The notes: a model not told the origin generated them from the sequence alone. A DNA stretch of 64,000 bases from Roseiflexus castenholzii DSM 13941 (GCF_000017805.1 NC_009767.1:1674001-1738000); one strand, 5' to 3'. Shown: positions 44,879-54,764, numbered from the stretch's first letter. Numbers and translations: made by a program.

Positions 44879-46888
44879 ATGAAATCATCGCCCCTCACTC
44901 CCCTGGTATGTATTCCGCTTCCGACCGGCGCCGTTCGTCCGCGCGGCTGGTTATATCGCCAGTTGCGCTTGCAAGCAGACGGTTTGAGCGGGCATCTCGA
45001 CCAATGCTGGCCCGATGTGGCGGATAGCGCCTGGATCGGCGGCGCTGCCGAGGGTTGGGAACGCGGACCGTACTGGCTCGATGGCATGGTTCCGCTGGCA
45101 TTTGTTCTCAACGATGCTTCCTTGATTGCCAGGGTCTCCCGCTGGATCGACATTATCCTTGAGCAGCAGCACGATGATGGCTGGCTCGGACCGCGGCGCG
45201 ACGCCAGCGATGCACGACGTCGCTCGCTTGATCCCTGGCCCGTCTTTGTGCTGTTGAAAGCGTTGAGTCAGTTCCAGGAAGCCACCGGCGACCGGCGAGT
45301 AATCCCGGCAATGTTGCGCTTCCTGCGCCGACTCGATGCTCTCCTCGACGAACAGCCACTCTTCGACTGGGGGCGCTATCGCTGGGCAGACCTGGTCGTC
45401 TCGCTGCACTGGCTCTATGATCGCACTCGCGAGTCATGGCTGCTCGACCTGGCGGAAAAGGCGCAGCGCCAGGGGTTCGACTGGCGCGCTCACTTCGAGC
45501 AGTTTCCATATCCATCACGACAGCGGCGCGAAGACATCTATCCTCCCGCTCCACTCCCTGGCTGCACCTTCCGTCTCGATATGGCGTCGCACGTGGTCAA
45601 CAATGCAATGGCGATCAAAACTTCTGGCGTCTGGTATCGCCAATCGGGTGATCCGCGCGACCGCGACGCCGTCTGGCAGGCGATCGAGACGCTCGACGCC
45701 TTTCATGGGCAGGTAAACGGTGTCTTCAGCGGCGATGAGCATCTTGCCGGACTCAACCCGTCTCAGGGAACCGAATTGTGCGCTGTCGTCGAGTATCAGT
45801 ATTCACTTGAAACGTTGATCTCCATGCTGGGAGATCCACGCCTGGCAGATCGGTTGGAGCGCATCACGTTCAATGCCCTGCCCGCAGCCTTTGCTCCCGA
45901 TATGTGGTCGCACCAGTATGTGCAGCAGGTGAACCAGATTCGCTGCGCCATTCTTGAAGACAACATCTATACCAACAATCGCGCCGACGCCAACACCTTT
46001 GGTCTGGAGCCGAACTATGGCTGCTGCACTGCCAACATGCACCAGGGATGGCCCAAATTTGTCACTCATCTCTGGATGCGCACATCTGGCGATGGACTGG
46101 CAGCCGTGTCATATGCGCCCTGCGAACTGACGATGACCGCAGGCGGGAGGAGGGTGCGCCTGACGGTTGAGACCGATTATCCATTCGATGAGTCGGTGCG
46201 CATTGTTGTAGAGAGTCGCGCGGCTGCGCGATTTCCGCTGTTGCTCCGCTTTCCCGGCTGGGCTGTCGGAGCGACGCTCTCCATCGATGGCAGGCGCGAG
46301 ACCGTGCATCCGGGAACATTTCATCGTGTTGAACGTGTATGGGATGGCGCCGTCACGATTGATCTGCATCTGCCGATGCGTGTGGCGGTGACACGCCGAC
46401 CGTCCGGCAGTGCAGCGATTGAGTATGGTCCGCTGGTTTTCGCGCTGCCGATTGGTGAGACATGGCAGCGCATCGTTCCCGATGCCCAGGGGCGGTATGC
46501 TGCGGGTGAACGGCTGCGTCCCGGCTGTCCGCCGGACATTGCCGATCGCCTTGGTGATTGGGAAGTGCTGCCGACGACCCCATGGAACTATGGGCTGGAA
46601 CTGGATGCCGCGCAGCCCGAACGGTCTGTTCGTATCGTCCATCACCCGGTCGGCGAGCGTCCGTTCTCGCCGGAAGGGGCGCCGGTAGCGGCATATGCCC
46701 ATGGTCGGCGCATTCCGACGTGGGGAGAGGAGCATGGCGCTGCGGGTCCGCCACCGGCGCCGGTTCACGTCGATACGTCGCTCGAAGTCGTGCGTCTCAT
46801 TCCCTATGGTTGCACCAATCTGCGCATTGCCGAATTCCCGCTGCTGGAATCCGGGTCAACGACGCTTCAGGACAGCGGCACGCCGTAG
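44879..46888 (+). CDS. GH127-like glycoside hydrolase (DUF1680)
   Basis: A 669-residue (alpha/alpha)6-barrel enzyme related to beta-L-arabinofuranosidases. 'HDDGWLGPRRD', 'GTELCAVVEYQYSLETL' (catalytic Glu region) and 'NYGCCTANMHQGWPKFV' (the Cys pair of the zinc/nucleophile site) match GH127. It lacks a signal peptide, so it should act inside the cell on plant- or EPS-derived oligosaccharides. The 3' end overlaps the convergent ydcF-like gene by 22 bp. Confidence 0.85.
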   Translation: MKSSPLTPLVCIPLPTGAVRPRGWLYRQLRLQADGLSGHLDQCWPDVADSAWIGGAAEGWERGPYWLDGMVPLAFVLNDASLIARVSRWIDIILEQQHDDGWLGPRRDASDARRRSLDPWPVFVLLKALSQFQEATGDRRVIPAMLRFLRRLDALLDEQPLFDWGRYRWADLVVSLHWLYDRTRESWLLDLAEKAQRQGFDWRAHFEQFPYPSRQRREDIYPPAPLPGCTFRLDMASHVVNNAMAIKTSGVWYRQSGDPRDRDAVWQAIETLDAFHGQVNGVFSGDEHLAGLNPSQGTELCAVVEYQYSLETLISMLGDPRLADRLERITFNALPAAFAPDMWSHQYVQQVNQIRCAILEDNIYTNNRADANTFGLEPNYGCCTANMHQGWPKFVTHLWMRTSGDGLAAVSYAPCELTMTAGGRRVRLTVETDYPFDESVRIVVESRAAARFPLLLRFPGWAVGATLSIDGRRETVHPGTFHRVERVWDGAVTIDLHLPMRVAVTRRPSGSAAIEYGPLVFALPIGETWQRIVPDAQGRYAAGERLRPGCPPDIADRLGDWEVLPTTPWNYGLELDAAQPERSVRIVHHPVGERPFSPEGAPVAAYAHGRRIPTWGEEHGAAGPPPAPVHVDTSLEVVRLIPYGCTNLRIAEFPLLESGSTTLQDSGTP

Positions 46889-47508
46889 TACAGACGATAG
46901 AATCCCATTTTCACCAGTTCGCTGGCGGCGTAGCGCCAGATGCGTGCGCCGCACCGCCAGGGATCGGCGCAGGGAGAGAGAAACGGAGCAGCGCTCGCCG
47001 TCACGTGAGCGTTGGGAATGAGCGTGCGAAAGGTGCGAACCGCGCGTCGGGTATGGTACGGATCGGTGACGATCATGAGCGAGCGCCAGCCGTGAGCAGC
47101 GACCAGTTCGCGCACCAGCACTGCTTCATCGTAGGTGCTCTGTGCGCCATCCGCCAGGAGCGCAACGTCCGGCGGCAATCCGCGCGCCAGTGCAAGCCGG
47201 CGTGCCACCTGCGCCGATGAGGTTTCCGGCGGTCTGCCGGGTGGCGCACCGCCGGTGAAGACCACCACCGGCGCGCGATGCTGATGGTAGAGCGCCAGTG
47301 CGTGGATGGTGCGGTTTGGCGGATATGCCTCGCCGCCGAGAACAATAATCGCATCCGCCGTATCAACGGCGTCGTCAACAATCAGCCAGGGCGCAGCGAG
47401 GAAGGGTATCGTAATAATGGCAAGGACCAGAATCAGAGCAACCAATGTCTCATAGCCTGGTATGCGGCGAGTCGGCAGACGACGTCCTGATGATAGATAC
47501 AACGACAT
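46867..47508 (-). CDS. YdcF/ElyC/SanA family protein (DUF218)
   Basis: A 213-residue protein with an N-terminal membrane helix (TLVALILVLAIITIPFLAA, about residues 21-39) and a periplasmic-side DUF218 domain: 'DAIIVLGGEAYPPNRTIHAL', 'VVFTGGAPP' and 'LMIVTDPYHTRRAVRTF'. E. coli relatives influence envelope polysaccharide or peptidoglycan metabolism. It may serve the neighbouring exopolysaccharide operon. No ribosome site precedes the ATG. Confidence 0.85.
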   Translation of the reverse strand: MSLYLSSGRRLPTRRIPGYETLVALILVLAIITIPFLAAPWLIVDDAVDTADAIIVLGGEAYPPNRTIHALALYHQHRAPVVVFTGGAPPGRPPETSSAQVARRLALARGLPPDVALLADGAQSTYDEAVLVRELVAAHGWRSLMIVTDPYHTRRAVRTFRTLIPNAHVTASAAPFLSPCADPWRCGARIWRYAASELVKMGFYRLYYGVPLS

Positions 47509-47515
47509 GTTATCA

Positions 47516-47521
47516 TTATAT
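47516..47521 (-). promoter_or_regulatory. -10 element for a possibly leaderless transcript
   Basis: TATAAT on the minus strand lies six bases before the ATG of the ydcF-like gene. No clear -35 is seen. If used, the transcript would start at or near the ATG. Confidence 0.35.
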
Positions 47522-47848
47522 CAGGGCGTGAGCGTGAAAATGAATGATGGGTAGATGAAGAGCGCTGCCGGCGATCCCGTCACGAGCCGATCCATTGGCA
47601 GATGACCCACGCCAGTTCTGAATGCTGCCGGTGTGCGAGCGCGAACATCCATGCTGTCGCATTCAGTCTTGCGTCGGCGTGAGTAATGATGGGCATCTGT
47701 GTGCGCAAGGGCACGGACGAGCGGCAGTCAACGTGGATGTGTTCGGCGGTGTGGAGGCTGCCAGGGAGGGGCGCGCCGGCAGCGCATCCCTTCTCTCTAT
47801 CTTCACATGCTTTTCTTCCCTCGCACCGCTCGCTCCTCGCTTCCTGGC
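47522..47848. other. intergenic, no gene seen
   Basis: About 330 bp after the last gene of the exopolysaccharide operon. No hairpin with a T-run and no convincing gene. Confidence 0.45.
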
Positions 47849-48529
47849 TCACACCCCGACACGCGCGCGACGTCGCGCCGGGATCAGATGGTGCGACGCC
47901 AGGTGTGGACGCGCAGGGACGCCGCTGACTACCTGGTTATCGTCCACTGCCGATGTTACCACTGCGCCACCGCCGACCACACTCCACGCACCGACCGCGC
48001 GCTGCGGCAGCACTGTCGCGCCAATGCCCACCAGCGCCCCTTCGCTGACAGTCACGGCGCCGCCAAGGGTTGCGCCTGGCGCAATGTGAGCATGGGCGCC
48101 GATGCGATTGTGGTGTTCGACAATGCAACCGCTGTTGAGGATGACATTCATGCCAATATGTGCTCCAGCGTTCACGACTGCCCGCGCCGCGATGACCGTC
48201 CCCGCACCAATAACCGCGTCGCGTGCGACGATCGCTGTCGGGTGACATGCCACAGTGAACTGCTCGCCGCACGCTGTCAGACGTTCGTAGATCGCCCGGC
48301 GCGTCCGATTGTCGCCAATGCCGATCACGACGCAGTCGTGATCGACGGCATCGATAGAGGCAAGCGGACCCAGGATCGGCAATCCGAGTCGCCACTCACC
48401 GAACAAATGTGGATTATCGTCGAGAAAACCAATCGGTGTCAGGTCGGCGCCCATCTCGTGCATGCGCAGCAGAATGTCGGCGACCACCTGCGCATGCCCG
48501 CCGGCGCCAATGATCAGAACACGCTTCAT
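47849..48529 (-). CDS. NeuD/PglD-like sugar O-acyltransferase
   Basis: A 226-residue acetyltransferase. An N-terminal nucleotide-sugar-binding half begins 'VLIIGAGGHAQVVADIL'. The C-terminal left-handed beta-helix is built of hexapeptides ('AVIGAGTVIAARAVVNAGAHI', in part), with the catalytic His in 'IVEHHNRIG'. It would acetylate a sugar precursor of the exopolysaccharide. It overlaps the sugar transferase gene by four bases and is the last gene of the operon. Confidence 0.88.
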   Translation of the reverse strand: MKRVLIIGAGGHAQVVADILLRMHEMGADLTPIGFLDDNPHLFGEWRLGLPILGPLASIDAVDHDCVVIGIGDNRTRRAIYERLTACGEQFTVACHPTAIVARDAVIGAGTVIAARAVVNAGAHIGMNVILNSGCIVEHHNRIGAHAHIAPGATLGGAVTVSEGALVGIGATVLPQRAVGAWSVVGGGAVVTSAVDDNQVVSGVPARPHLASHHLIPARRRARVGV

Positions 48530-49146
48530 CGTGACCCGCCTTCCGAAGTCCCTTGAAAGATCGTCACCGTTGCGCAGCCGCGCTGATTAATCCCCTCGCG
48601 CCGCGCCACTCGCCACACTGTCAGCATCAGAATGCGGAGATCGAGCCAGAACGAACAATGATCGACATACCAGACATCCAGCGCGAACTTTTGCTCCCAA
48701 CTGATCGCATTACGTCCGTTGATCTGCGCCCATCCGGTGATGCCGGGGCGCACTGCGTGCCGTCGCATCTGTTCCGGCGTGTAGCGATCCAGGTACTCCA
48801 TCAGCAACGGGCGCGGTCCCACCAGGCTCATCTCGCCGCGAACGACATTGATCAATTCCGGCAGTTCATCAAGACTGCTGCTGCGCAGAAAGCGCCCGAA
48901 CCGCGTCAATCGCTGATCGTCCGGCAGCAGGTTGCCGTCGGCATTGCGCGCGTCGGTCATGCTGCGAAACTTCAGCAGCGTGAACGGTTTGCCGTCCAAT
49001 CCGGGGCGCGGCTGGCGAAAGAGCACCGGTGCGCCGAGCGACAGGCGCACTGCTGCGGCAATGACCAGAAGCAGCGGCGCAAGCGCAATGAGTGCGACGC
49101 CTGCAATGCAGAGATCAAAGACACGTTTCAGGTAACGGCGGTACAT
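48526..49146 (-). CDS. initiating sugar-1-phosphate transferase (PglC/WcaJ-like)
   Basis: A 206-residue monotopic enzyme that loads the first sugar phosphate onto undecaprenyl phosphate. One re-entrant membrane helix (CIAGVALIALAPLLLVIAAA) is followed by 'LGAPVLFRQPRPGLDGKPF', 'LKFRSM', the catalytic 'RFLRSSSLDELPELINVVRG' Asp-Glu dyad and 'LVGPRPL'. ATG 49146 is four bases after the upstream gene's stop. It is the small PglC-like form without the N-terminal four-helix domain. Confidence 0.92.
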   Translation of the reverse strand: MYRRYLKRVFDLCIAGVALIALAPLLLVIAAAVRLSLGAPVLFRQPRPGLDGKPFTLLKFRSMTDARNADGNLLPDDQRLTRFGRFLRSSSLDELPELINVVRGEMSLVGPRPLLMEYLDRYTPEQMRRHAVRPGITGWAQINGRNAISWEQKFALDVWYVDHCSFWLDLRILMLTVWRVARREGINQRGCATVTIFQGTSEGGSR

Positions 49147-49150
49147 AGCG

Positions 49151-50350
49151 TCAGGCTCTACTGGTTGCGGGCATGATCGTACTCTCCGGCGTCGGAAGCC
49201 CCTTCTTATGCAGGAGGTGACGATAGGCGCCAATAACCCGTTGAAATATCTGTTGCTCATCGAACCGTTCGAGCGCCATCCTTCGTCCCGCATCACCCAT
49301 CGTTGCGCGCAGACTCTCGTCTTGAAGCAGTTGCACCAGCGCATGCGCGAGGGCATCGACATCACGCAGCGGTGTCAGGAAACCGTTCCACCCGTGTTCA
49401 ACCGCCTCACGACACCCGCGCACGTCGGTTACAACACAGGGAATACCCATTGCCGAGGCTTCCATCGGCGCGCGTGGAAATCCTTCGCGGTACGATGGCA
49501 GCGCAAAAATGTCCATCAGTGCATACATTTCCGGCATATCCTGGCGAATGCCGGCAAAAACGCACGTTGCCGTTCCCGCAGCCGCCTGAATTGTCTCGGG
49601 AGTGAGCGCATCCGCCTTGTCCCGATCCACACCGCCGACAATCAGGAGCGTCACCGGACCGAAATGCGATTGGACCTGCTGAACCGCGCGCGCCAATTCG
49701 ATCACGCCTTTCTCGGCAACCAGGCGACCAACGAAGCCAATCACCGACACATCCGGCGGCAGTCTCAGTGATTGCCGGATGTGCGCCAGATGCGCCGGAT
49801 CGACCCGACTCCGGTCGAAACGCCGGATATCGATACCGTTGCCGAGCAACTGGATTCGTTCAGGCGGGCAGATGCCCAGACGCAAGGCAGTGGCGAGGTC
49901 TTCGCTGCTTTGCGAGAGAATGAGGTCGGAACAGCGCGCCGCGATGCGCTCCATAGTGATATAGAAGCGTCGCTGCGCTGGCGGCATGTGCTCATGGAAA
50001 TAAAAGCCATGAATGGTGTTAACGACCACCGGCACGCCCGCCATCCGCGCTGCCAGTTGCCCTAACAGCCCTGGTTTGGGAGTGTGGGTGTGCACAATCG
50101 TGAAATGTTCCTGGCGAAATATCCGGTACAGACGCATCAGGGCGCGCAGATCGGCGAATGGCGTCAGACGTCGCGTGAGCGGCGCCGCAATATGGCGAAT
50201 GCCACGCACCTCAATAGCAGGCACATCCGGTCCCGGCGCAGAAATTCCGGTGACCTGATATCCGGCGTCGGCGATGCTGCGCAGTTGATTGAGCAACAGA
50301 TAGCGCAGCGATTGGTCGATCGTTGTGATATGCGCAACTCGCACAGTCAT
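49151..50350 (-). CDS. glycosyltransferase family 4
   Basis: A 399-residue GT-B enzyme. 'IVHTHTPKPGLLGQLAARMA' lies in the acceptor half and 'VIGFVGRLVAEKGVIELARA' opens the donor half. 'PSYREGFPRAPMEASAMGIP' contains the E-x7-E nucleotide-sugar motif. It is similar to WbnK/PglA-type transferases acting second in the repeat unit. It overlaps the preceding gene by four bases. Confidence 0.9.
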   Translation of the reverse strand: MTVRVAHITTIDQSLRYLLLNQLRSIADAGYQVTGISAPGPDVPAIEVRGIRHIAAPLTRRLTPFADLRALMRLYRIFRQEHFTIVHTHTPKPGLLGQLAARMAGVPVVVNTIHGFYFHEHMPPAQRRFYITMERIAARCSDLILSQSSEDLATALRLGICPPERIQLLGNGIDIRRFDRSRVDPAHLAHIRQSLRLPPDVSVIGFVGRLVAEKGVIELARAVQQVQSHFGPVTLLIVGGVDRDKADALTPETIQAAAGTATCVFAGIRQDMPEMYALMDIFALPSYREGFPRAPMEASAMGIPCVVTDVRGCREAVEHGWNGFLTPLRDVDALAHALVQLLQDESLRATMGDAGRRMALERFDEQQIFQRVIGAYRHLLHKKGLPTPESTIMPATSRA

Positions 50351-51450
50351 GGAGCATCCTTTCTCTGTCCAACGCGCAACAGAATGTCCACCAGTGTCGG
50401 AGCGACCGATTGAATGGAATATGCCTGCATCACCGTTGCGCGCCCTGCCATGCCCATGCGTTCACGAAGCGTCGGGTCGTCGAGCAATCGCGCCAGAGCA
50501 GCGCGCCACGCGGTTGGGTTATCTGCCAGTACGCCATTGACGTTGGGCACAATCAATTGGCGCGCCACTCCTACCGGCGAACAGACCGCCGGAACGCCAA
50601 CGGCCATGTACTGCACTGCCTTGACGCCGCTCTTGCCGCGCGTCCACTCATCGTCTGGCAGCGGCATCACGCCAATGTCGAGGGCATGGAGAAGTTGCAC
50701 TTCGGTTTGCAGGCTCCATGGATGATTGACCACCGGAATGTGTGCGCTCGTGTAAGGCGCCGCGCTGATGACGTGCAGTTCGAGCGGGTACTGGCGCACC
50801 AGTTCGCCGAAGACCGTTTCCAGCGAACGAAGGTAAGGAAAGCCGTTTGGTGTGCCGATCCAGCCGATGATCAGTCGTTCCGAAGCGCGAGGTGCGCGGT
50901 AATCCTTTGGCGGGTAGCGCGTCATGTCCACGCCGCTGTTCACCACCGAAACGTGCGGGGTCAGGCGGCGCATATATCCTGCCAGATGATCATTCCAGGC
51001 GATGACGTGCGTAGCGTTGCGCACAATGCGCTCGATTTTGCCACGGCACAACCAGCGCACCAGCGGAAAGGGATGCTGTCGGTAGTAGGCATAGGTCGCG
51101 TCGTCGAACAGCACGATGAATCGCACGCCGCGCCGCCGCAGCCATTCCTCGAACCCATACGGCAGGTACGGGAACAGTTCTTTTTCGAAGACGACCAGAT
51201 CGTAGCGGTGCGCATTGAGCAGCGCCCGCAATCGCCGCGCGACACGCCGCGCATAGTACAGCCCATGGCGCGCGATCTCACCCATTCCGGTTGGGCGGTC
51301 GAGTATGCCGAACTCGAAGTATCGGTCATCGAACAGTGGTTCGACCGTGCAGCGCATGCCCGCCTGTGCATACGCGGGCAGGTACTGGTGTACCATATAG
51401 CGACTGCTGCCGCCGCGTTGACTGTAGCGTGTGAGAAAGAGCACATTCAT
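50347..51450 (-). CDS. glycosyltransferase family 4-like protein
   Basis: A 367-residue GT-B protein. The opening 'VLFLTRYSQRGGSSRYMVHQ', 'YDLVVFEKELFPYLPYG' and the donor half 'LIIGWIGTPNGFPYLRSLE', then 'GKSGVKAVQYMAVGVPAVC', identify a group IV transferase in which the E-x7-E motif is replaced by 'KSGVKAVQYM'. Sugar specificity is unknown. It overlaps the downstream gene by four bases. Confidence 0.85.
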   Translation of the reverse strand: MNVLFLTRYSQRGGSSRYMVHQYLPAYAQAGMRCTVEPLFDDRYFEFGILDRPTGMGEIARHGLYYARRVARRLRALLNAHRYDLVVFEKELFPYLPYGFEEWLRRRGVRFIVLFDDATYAYYRQHPFPLVRWLCRGKIERIVRNATHVIAWNDHLAGYMRRLTPHVSVVNSGVDMTRYPPKDYRAPRASERLIIGWIGTPNGFPYLRSLETVFGELVRQYPLELHVISAAPYTSAHIPVVNHPWSLQTEVQLLHALDIGVMPLPDDEWTRGKSGVKAVQYMAVGVPAVCSPVGVARQLIVPNVNGVLADNPTAWRAALARLLDDPTLRERMGMAGRATVMQAYSIQSVAPTLVDILLRVGQRKDAP

Positions 51451-51457
51451 GGTTTCT

Positions 51458-52393
51458 TTATCGGGTCATCATCGAACTACACAACAGCGTTGTAACGCGC
51501 CAGTATTGCGCAGCGTACTCCCACTGCCGTCGTTGCCCCGCCGTCGCCGCGCGAATGGCTGCCAGCAGTGCGCGCGCCAGCGCCGCCGGGGTAATGGCGC
51601 AGCAGAGCGCCCCGGTCGTCAATGCGCCATAGTGTTTACGGAAGAACAACACCAGACTGGCATACCGCTGGACAATGCGCGCATCAAGGTTCTGGAGCGA
51701 ACTCTGTCCTCCGTAGTGCGTGATCTGCGGCGTCGGTGTGAAGCAGGTCCGCCAGCCAGCCCGTCGCACGCGCCAGCACAGATCCACTTCCTCGAAATAC
51801 ATGAAAAAGCGTTCGTCGAGCGGACCGGCTTCGTGCCAGGCTTCACGGCGAACCAGCAGGCAAGCCCCCGATGGTTGATCGACCTCGCGCGCTTCATCGT
51901 GCGCCCACCAGGTCATCTTGAAGCGAGACAGCATGCGGTTTTGCGGCGCAATTCGACTGATGCCCCAGCAATCCAGCGCAATGTTGAGCGGCGTCGGAAA
52001 CCGGCTGCACGACGGTTGCAGACTGCCATCGGCATTCAACAATCGCGGACCCAGAATGCCGACATTCGGCATCTGATCCATGAGCGCGATCATCTCATCC
52101 AGTGCGCCGGGCGGCAACCAGGTATCGGGGTTCAACAGCAGAAAATAGCGCCCTTGCGCCTGAGCGAACCCAATGTTGTTGGCGCGGGCAAAGCCGACAT
52201 TCTCCGGCAGCGCCATCAAGCGCACACGCGGAAATGCAGCGCGGACCATCTCGATGCTGCCATCAGTTGAGGCATTATCGACCACGATAATCTCACACGC
52301 GATGCGACGCGCTGCGTTGTGCAGCGACGCAAGGCAGGCGCGCAGCAGGTCGCGCGTATTCCAGTTGACGATTACGATGCTGAGGTCACACAT
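51458..52393 (-). CDS. glycosyltransferase family 2 (rhamnosyltransferase-like)
   Basis: A 311-residue GT-A enzyme. 'LSIVIVNWNTRDLLRACLAS' at the start, 'EIIVVDNASTDGS', 'YFLLLNPDTWLPPGAL' (the N-P-D equivalent of DxD), 'FMYFEEVDLCWRVRRAGW' and a C-terminal hydrophobic stretch are typical of WbbL-like transferases. The ATG lies inside the end of the upstream gene (22-bp overlap). Confidence 0.88.
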   Translation of the reverse strand: MCDLSIVIVNWNTRDLLRACLASLHNAARRIACEIIVVDNASTDGSIEMVRAAFPRVRLMALPENVGFARANNIGFAQAQGRYFLLLNPDTWLPPGALDEMIALMDQMPNVGILGPRLLNADGSLQPSCSRFPTPLNIALDCWGISRIAPQNRMLSRFKMTWWAHDEAREVDQPSGACLLVRREAWHEAGPLDERFFMYFEEVDLCWRVRRAGWRTCFTPTPQITHYGGQSSLQNLDARIVQRYASLVLFFRKHYGALTTGALCCAITPAALARALLAAIRAATAGQRRQWEYAAQYWRVTTLLCSSMMTR

Positions 52394-53556
52394 AACGGTT
52401 TGCCTCGCAGACGATAAAAAATGCGCTCTTCCGCACACACGACACGCTGGATGTCGAACAACTGCTGCACAATTGCACGACCCCGGCGCCCCATGGCGTG
52501 ACGGGCAGCCGGAGGCAGCGCCAGCATGCGCAGCAACGCGTCCGCCAGCGCGCCCGGATCGCGCGGTGGCACAAGGTAGCCGGTTTCACCGTCGCGCACC
52601 ACGTCGGGCAACCCGCCGACTGCGCTGGCAACCACCGGACGCTCCATGAGCAACGGTTCGACCGCGCCGCCAACGTTCTCGGACAGCGACGGAACCGCTG
52701 CCACATCGCCTGCCGCCAGAATTGACGGAATATCGGTGCGCTTTCCGGTGAAAATGACATGACGCTCTATGCCATACACGCACGCGAGTTGTTTCAACGA
52801 CGCTTCGTATGCGCCATCGGCGCCTTCCGGCTCTGCGCCGACGATCAAAAAGCGTGTGGAGGGCAGGCGACTCACGACATCGCGCGCCGCCCGAAGCAGG
52901 ACTTCGTGACCCTTGATGCCGTAGTGCGGGTCGAAGCGGCGAATAGGCGGAATCAGGTGCGCCACTGTCGTCACGACTGTCGCTGTGGGTGAAATGCCAT
53001 ACTCCCGGCGCACTGCTGCGCCGTCCAGCGATGGATTGAAGCGTTCGAGCGGGAAGCCGTAGTAACTCAATATCACTGTGGCGCGCAAAACCGGCGTATG
53101 CTGGTAATAGCGCACCAGCGCGCGGCTCGACGCCAGAATCGCGCTGTCCATCCAGGCGGTCGCGCACTCCGCCAGCCGATAATGCCGCAGTTCCAGGTCC
53201 CACAGGCTCGGCGGCTTGAACAGGCGCACCGGCACGCCCGCCAACCGCGCCGCCACGCGCGCCCACAGGCTGATCGGCAGCGCATAGTACACGACCACGT
53301 CCGGGTTGTGCCGGCGGAACAGCCGGTAGAGTGCGCCAACGGCGCCACTCACGGCGCGCACATCCTTCAGACGACGTGGCGCCTGCCAGGTGCAAACATC
53401 TATGCCGGCAGTGCGTGCTAGGCGCTCCATTGGCGATTCGGATGGGCAGACCATTGTCACCCGATGCCCGCGCCGCGCCAGAAAGCGCGGCGTGTGCAAC
53501 GCCCATTCGTGGGCGCCATAGCCGGACACATAGAGAATAGTCAGCGGCGCGCCCAT
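52372..53556 (-). CDS. glycosyltransferase family 4, member of a mosaic pair
   Basis: A 394-residue GT-B enzyme. 'ILYVSGYGAHEWALHTPRFL' starts the acceptor half. The donor half has 'FTGKRTDIPSILAAGDVAAV' and 'PSLSENVGGAVEPLLMERP', with E-x7-E. A 254-bp stretch (52487-52740) appears identical to the neighbouring gene (53665-53918), although the rest of the two proteins is clearly diverged. It overlaps the upstream gene by 16 bp. Confidence 0.88.
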   Translation of the reverse strand: MGAPLTILYVSGYGAHEWALHTPRFLARRGHRVTMVCPSESPMERLARTAGIDVCTWQAPRRLKDVRAVSGAVGALYRLFRRHNPDVVVYYALPISLWARVAARLAGVPVRLFKPPSLWDLELRHYRLAECATAWMDSAILASSRALVRYYQHTPVLRATVILSYYGFPLERFNPSLDGAAVRREYGISPTATVVTTVAHLIPPIRRFDPHYGIKGHEVLLRAARDVVSRLPSTRFLIVGAEPEGADGAYEASLKQLACVYGIERHVIFTGKRTDIPSILAAGDVAAVPSLSENVGGAVEPLLMERPVVASAVGGLPDVVRDGETGYLVPPRDPGALADALLRMLALPPAARHAMGRRGRAIVQQLFDIQRVVCAEERIFYRLRGKPLCVTSAS

Positions 53557-54761
53557 CGTAGACCCCCCATGCCCGTAGCGTTCAGCATGTCGTAGTACAG
53601 TTGCTCGGTTTGTCGCACTGTTGTGGGCAGATCGAACAGTTCCCGCACCATCGCGCGCCCTCTCCGCCCCATGGCGTGACGGGCAGCCGGAGGCAGCGCC
53701 AGCATGCGCAGCAACGCGTCCGCCAGCGCGCCCGGATCGCGCGGTGGCACAAGGTAGCCGGTTTCACCGTCGCGCACCACGTCGGGCAACCCGCCGACTG
53801 CGCTGGCAACCACCGGACGCTCCATGAGCAACGGTTCGACCGCGCCGCCAACGTTCTCGGACAGCGACGGAACCGCTGCCACATCGCCTGCCGCCAGAAT
53901 TGACGGAATATCGGTGCGTTTCCCGGCGAAGATGACCGTCTGCTGCAATTCCAGATCGGCGACCATCTGATGAAGTCTGCGCTTATAGCGTTCCGCTTCG
54001 CCGGGCGCCAGCGAATCACCGACGATCAGAAAGCGCACGGCGGGATTGACCTCACGGACACGCGCTGCGGCGGCGATCAGGATTTCGTGTCCCTTCAGTC
54101 CAATGCCGCCGAAGACGTTCAATCCCCGGAGCGAGCGTTCTTGCAACGGTGAGTACATATAGGCGACCATCGTCACCAGTGGCACATCGGGCGCAATGTT
54201 GAACTCGCGCCGGATCGGACTGCCGTCAATCGTCGGATCGAACGGCTCGAACGGAAACCCGTAGTAGATCAGGCGAATTCGGTCGCGCATGACGCCACAT
54301 GCCTCGTAAATGCGCTGTGTAGCGGTGCTGGACGCGATAATCGCGCTATCGAGACGCGCCAGCGCCATTTCGATCCGGCGCGAGGCGGGAATTTCAAGCG
54401 GCAACGGACCGGGCCACTGCGTCAGGCGCACCGGAACGCCGGCCGCATACGCCGCCAGGCGCCCCCACACATTGGCAGGCGCTAGATGATTGTGAACGAC
54501 ATCGATCTGTTCCCGGCGCAGCCATGCCGCCACACGCGCGACATATGCTGCGGCTGAGTGCATATGCCGGATGCGGCGCGGAAAGGGAATGATATGAGTT
54601 GGGATGCCGGCAGCGCGCGTCCGTTCTGGCAGAGGACCGTCCTCCGGGCAAATCAGGTGTACCCTGTGCCCGGCATCGCGCAATCGGCAGAGCGGATGGA
54701 ACGCCCATCCACCGGCAAAGGCGCTACCGACGATGTGGACAATGCGTAATGATTGGGACAT
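53541..54761 (-). CDS. glycosyltransferase family 4, member of a mosaic pair
   Basis: A 406-residue GT-B enzyme. 'IVHIVGSAFAGGWAFHPLCR' at the start and 'HEILIAAAARVREVNPAVRF' in the donor half are followed by the 85-codon segment shared with the next gene. It probably adds another residue of the same repeat unit. Three bases separate it from the polymerase gene. Confidence 0.88.
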   Translation of the reverse strand: MSQSLRIVHIVGSAFAGGWAFHPLCRLRDAGHRVHLICPEDGPLPERTRAAGIPTHIIPFPRRIRHMHSAAAYVARVAAWLRREQIDVVHNHLAPANVWGRLAAYAAGVPVRLTQWPGPLPLEIPASRRIEMALARLDSAIIASSTATQRIYEACGVMRDRIRLIYYGFPFEPFDPTIDGSPIRREFNIAPDVPLVTMVAYMYSPLQERSLRGLNVFGGIGLKGHEILIAAAARVREVNPAVRFLIVGDSLAPGEAERYKRRLHQMVADLELQQTVIFAGKRTDIPSILAAGDVAAVPSLSENVGGAVEPLLMERPVVASAVGGLPDVVRDGETGYLVPPRDPGALADALLRMLALPPAARHAMGRRGRAMVRELFDLPTTVRQTEQLYYDMLNATGMGGLRWARR

Positions 54762-54764
54762 GGA

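Noticed and set aside
47580..47852. 90-aa minus-strand ORF after the polysaccharide operon
   Set aside because: Composition and lack of ribosome site suggest a chance frame overlapping the NeuD-like gene's end.
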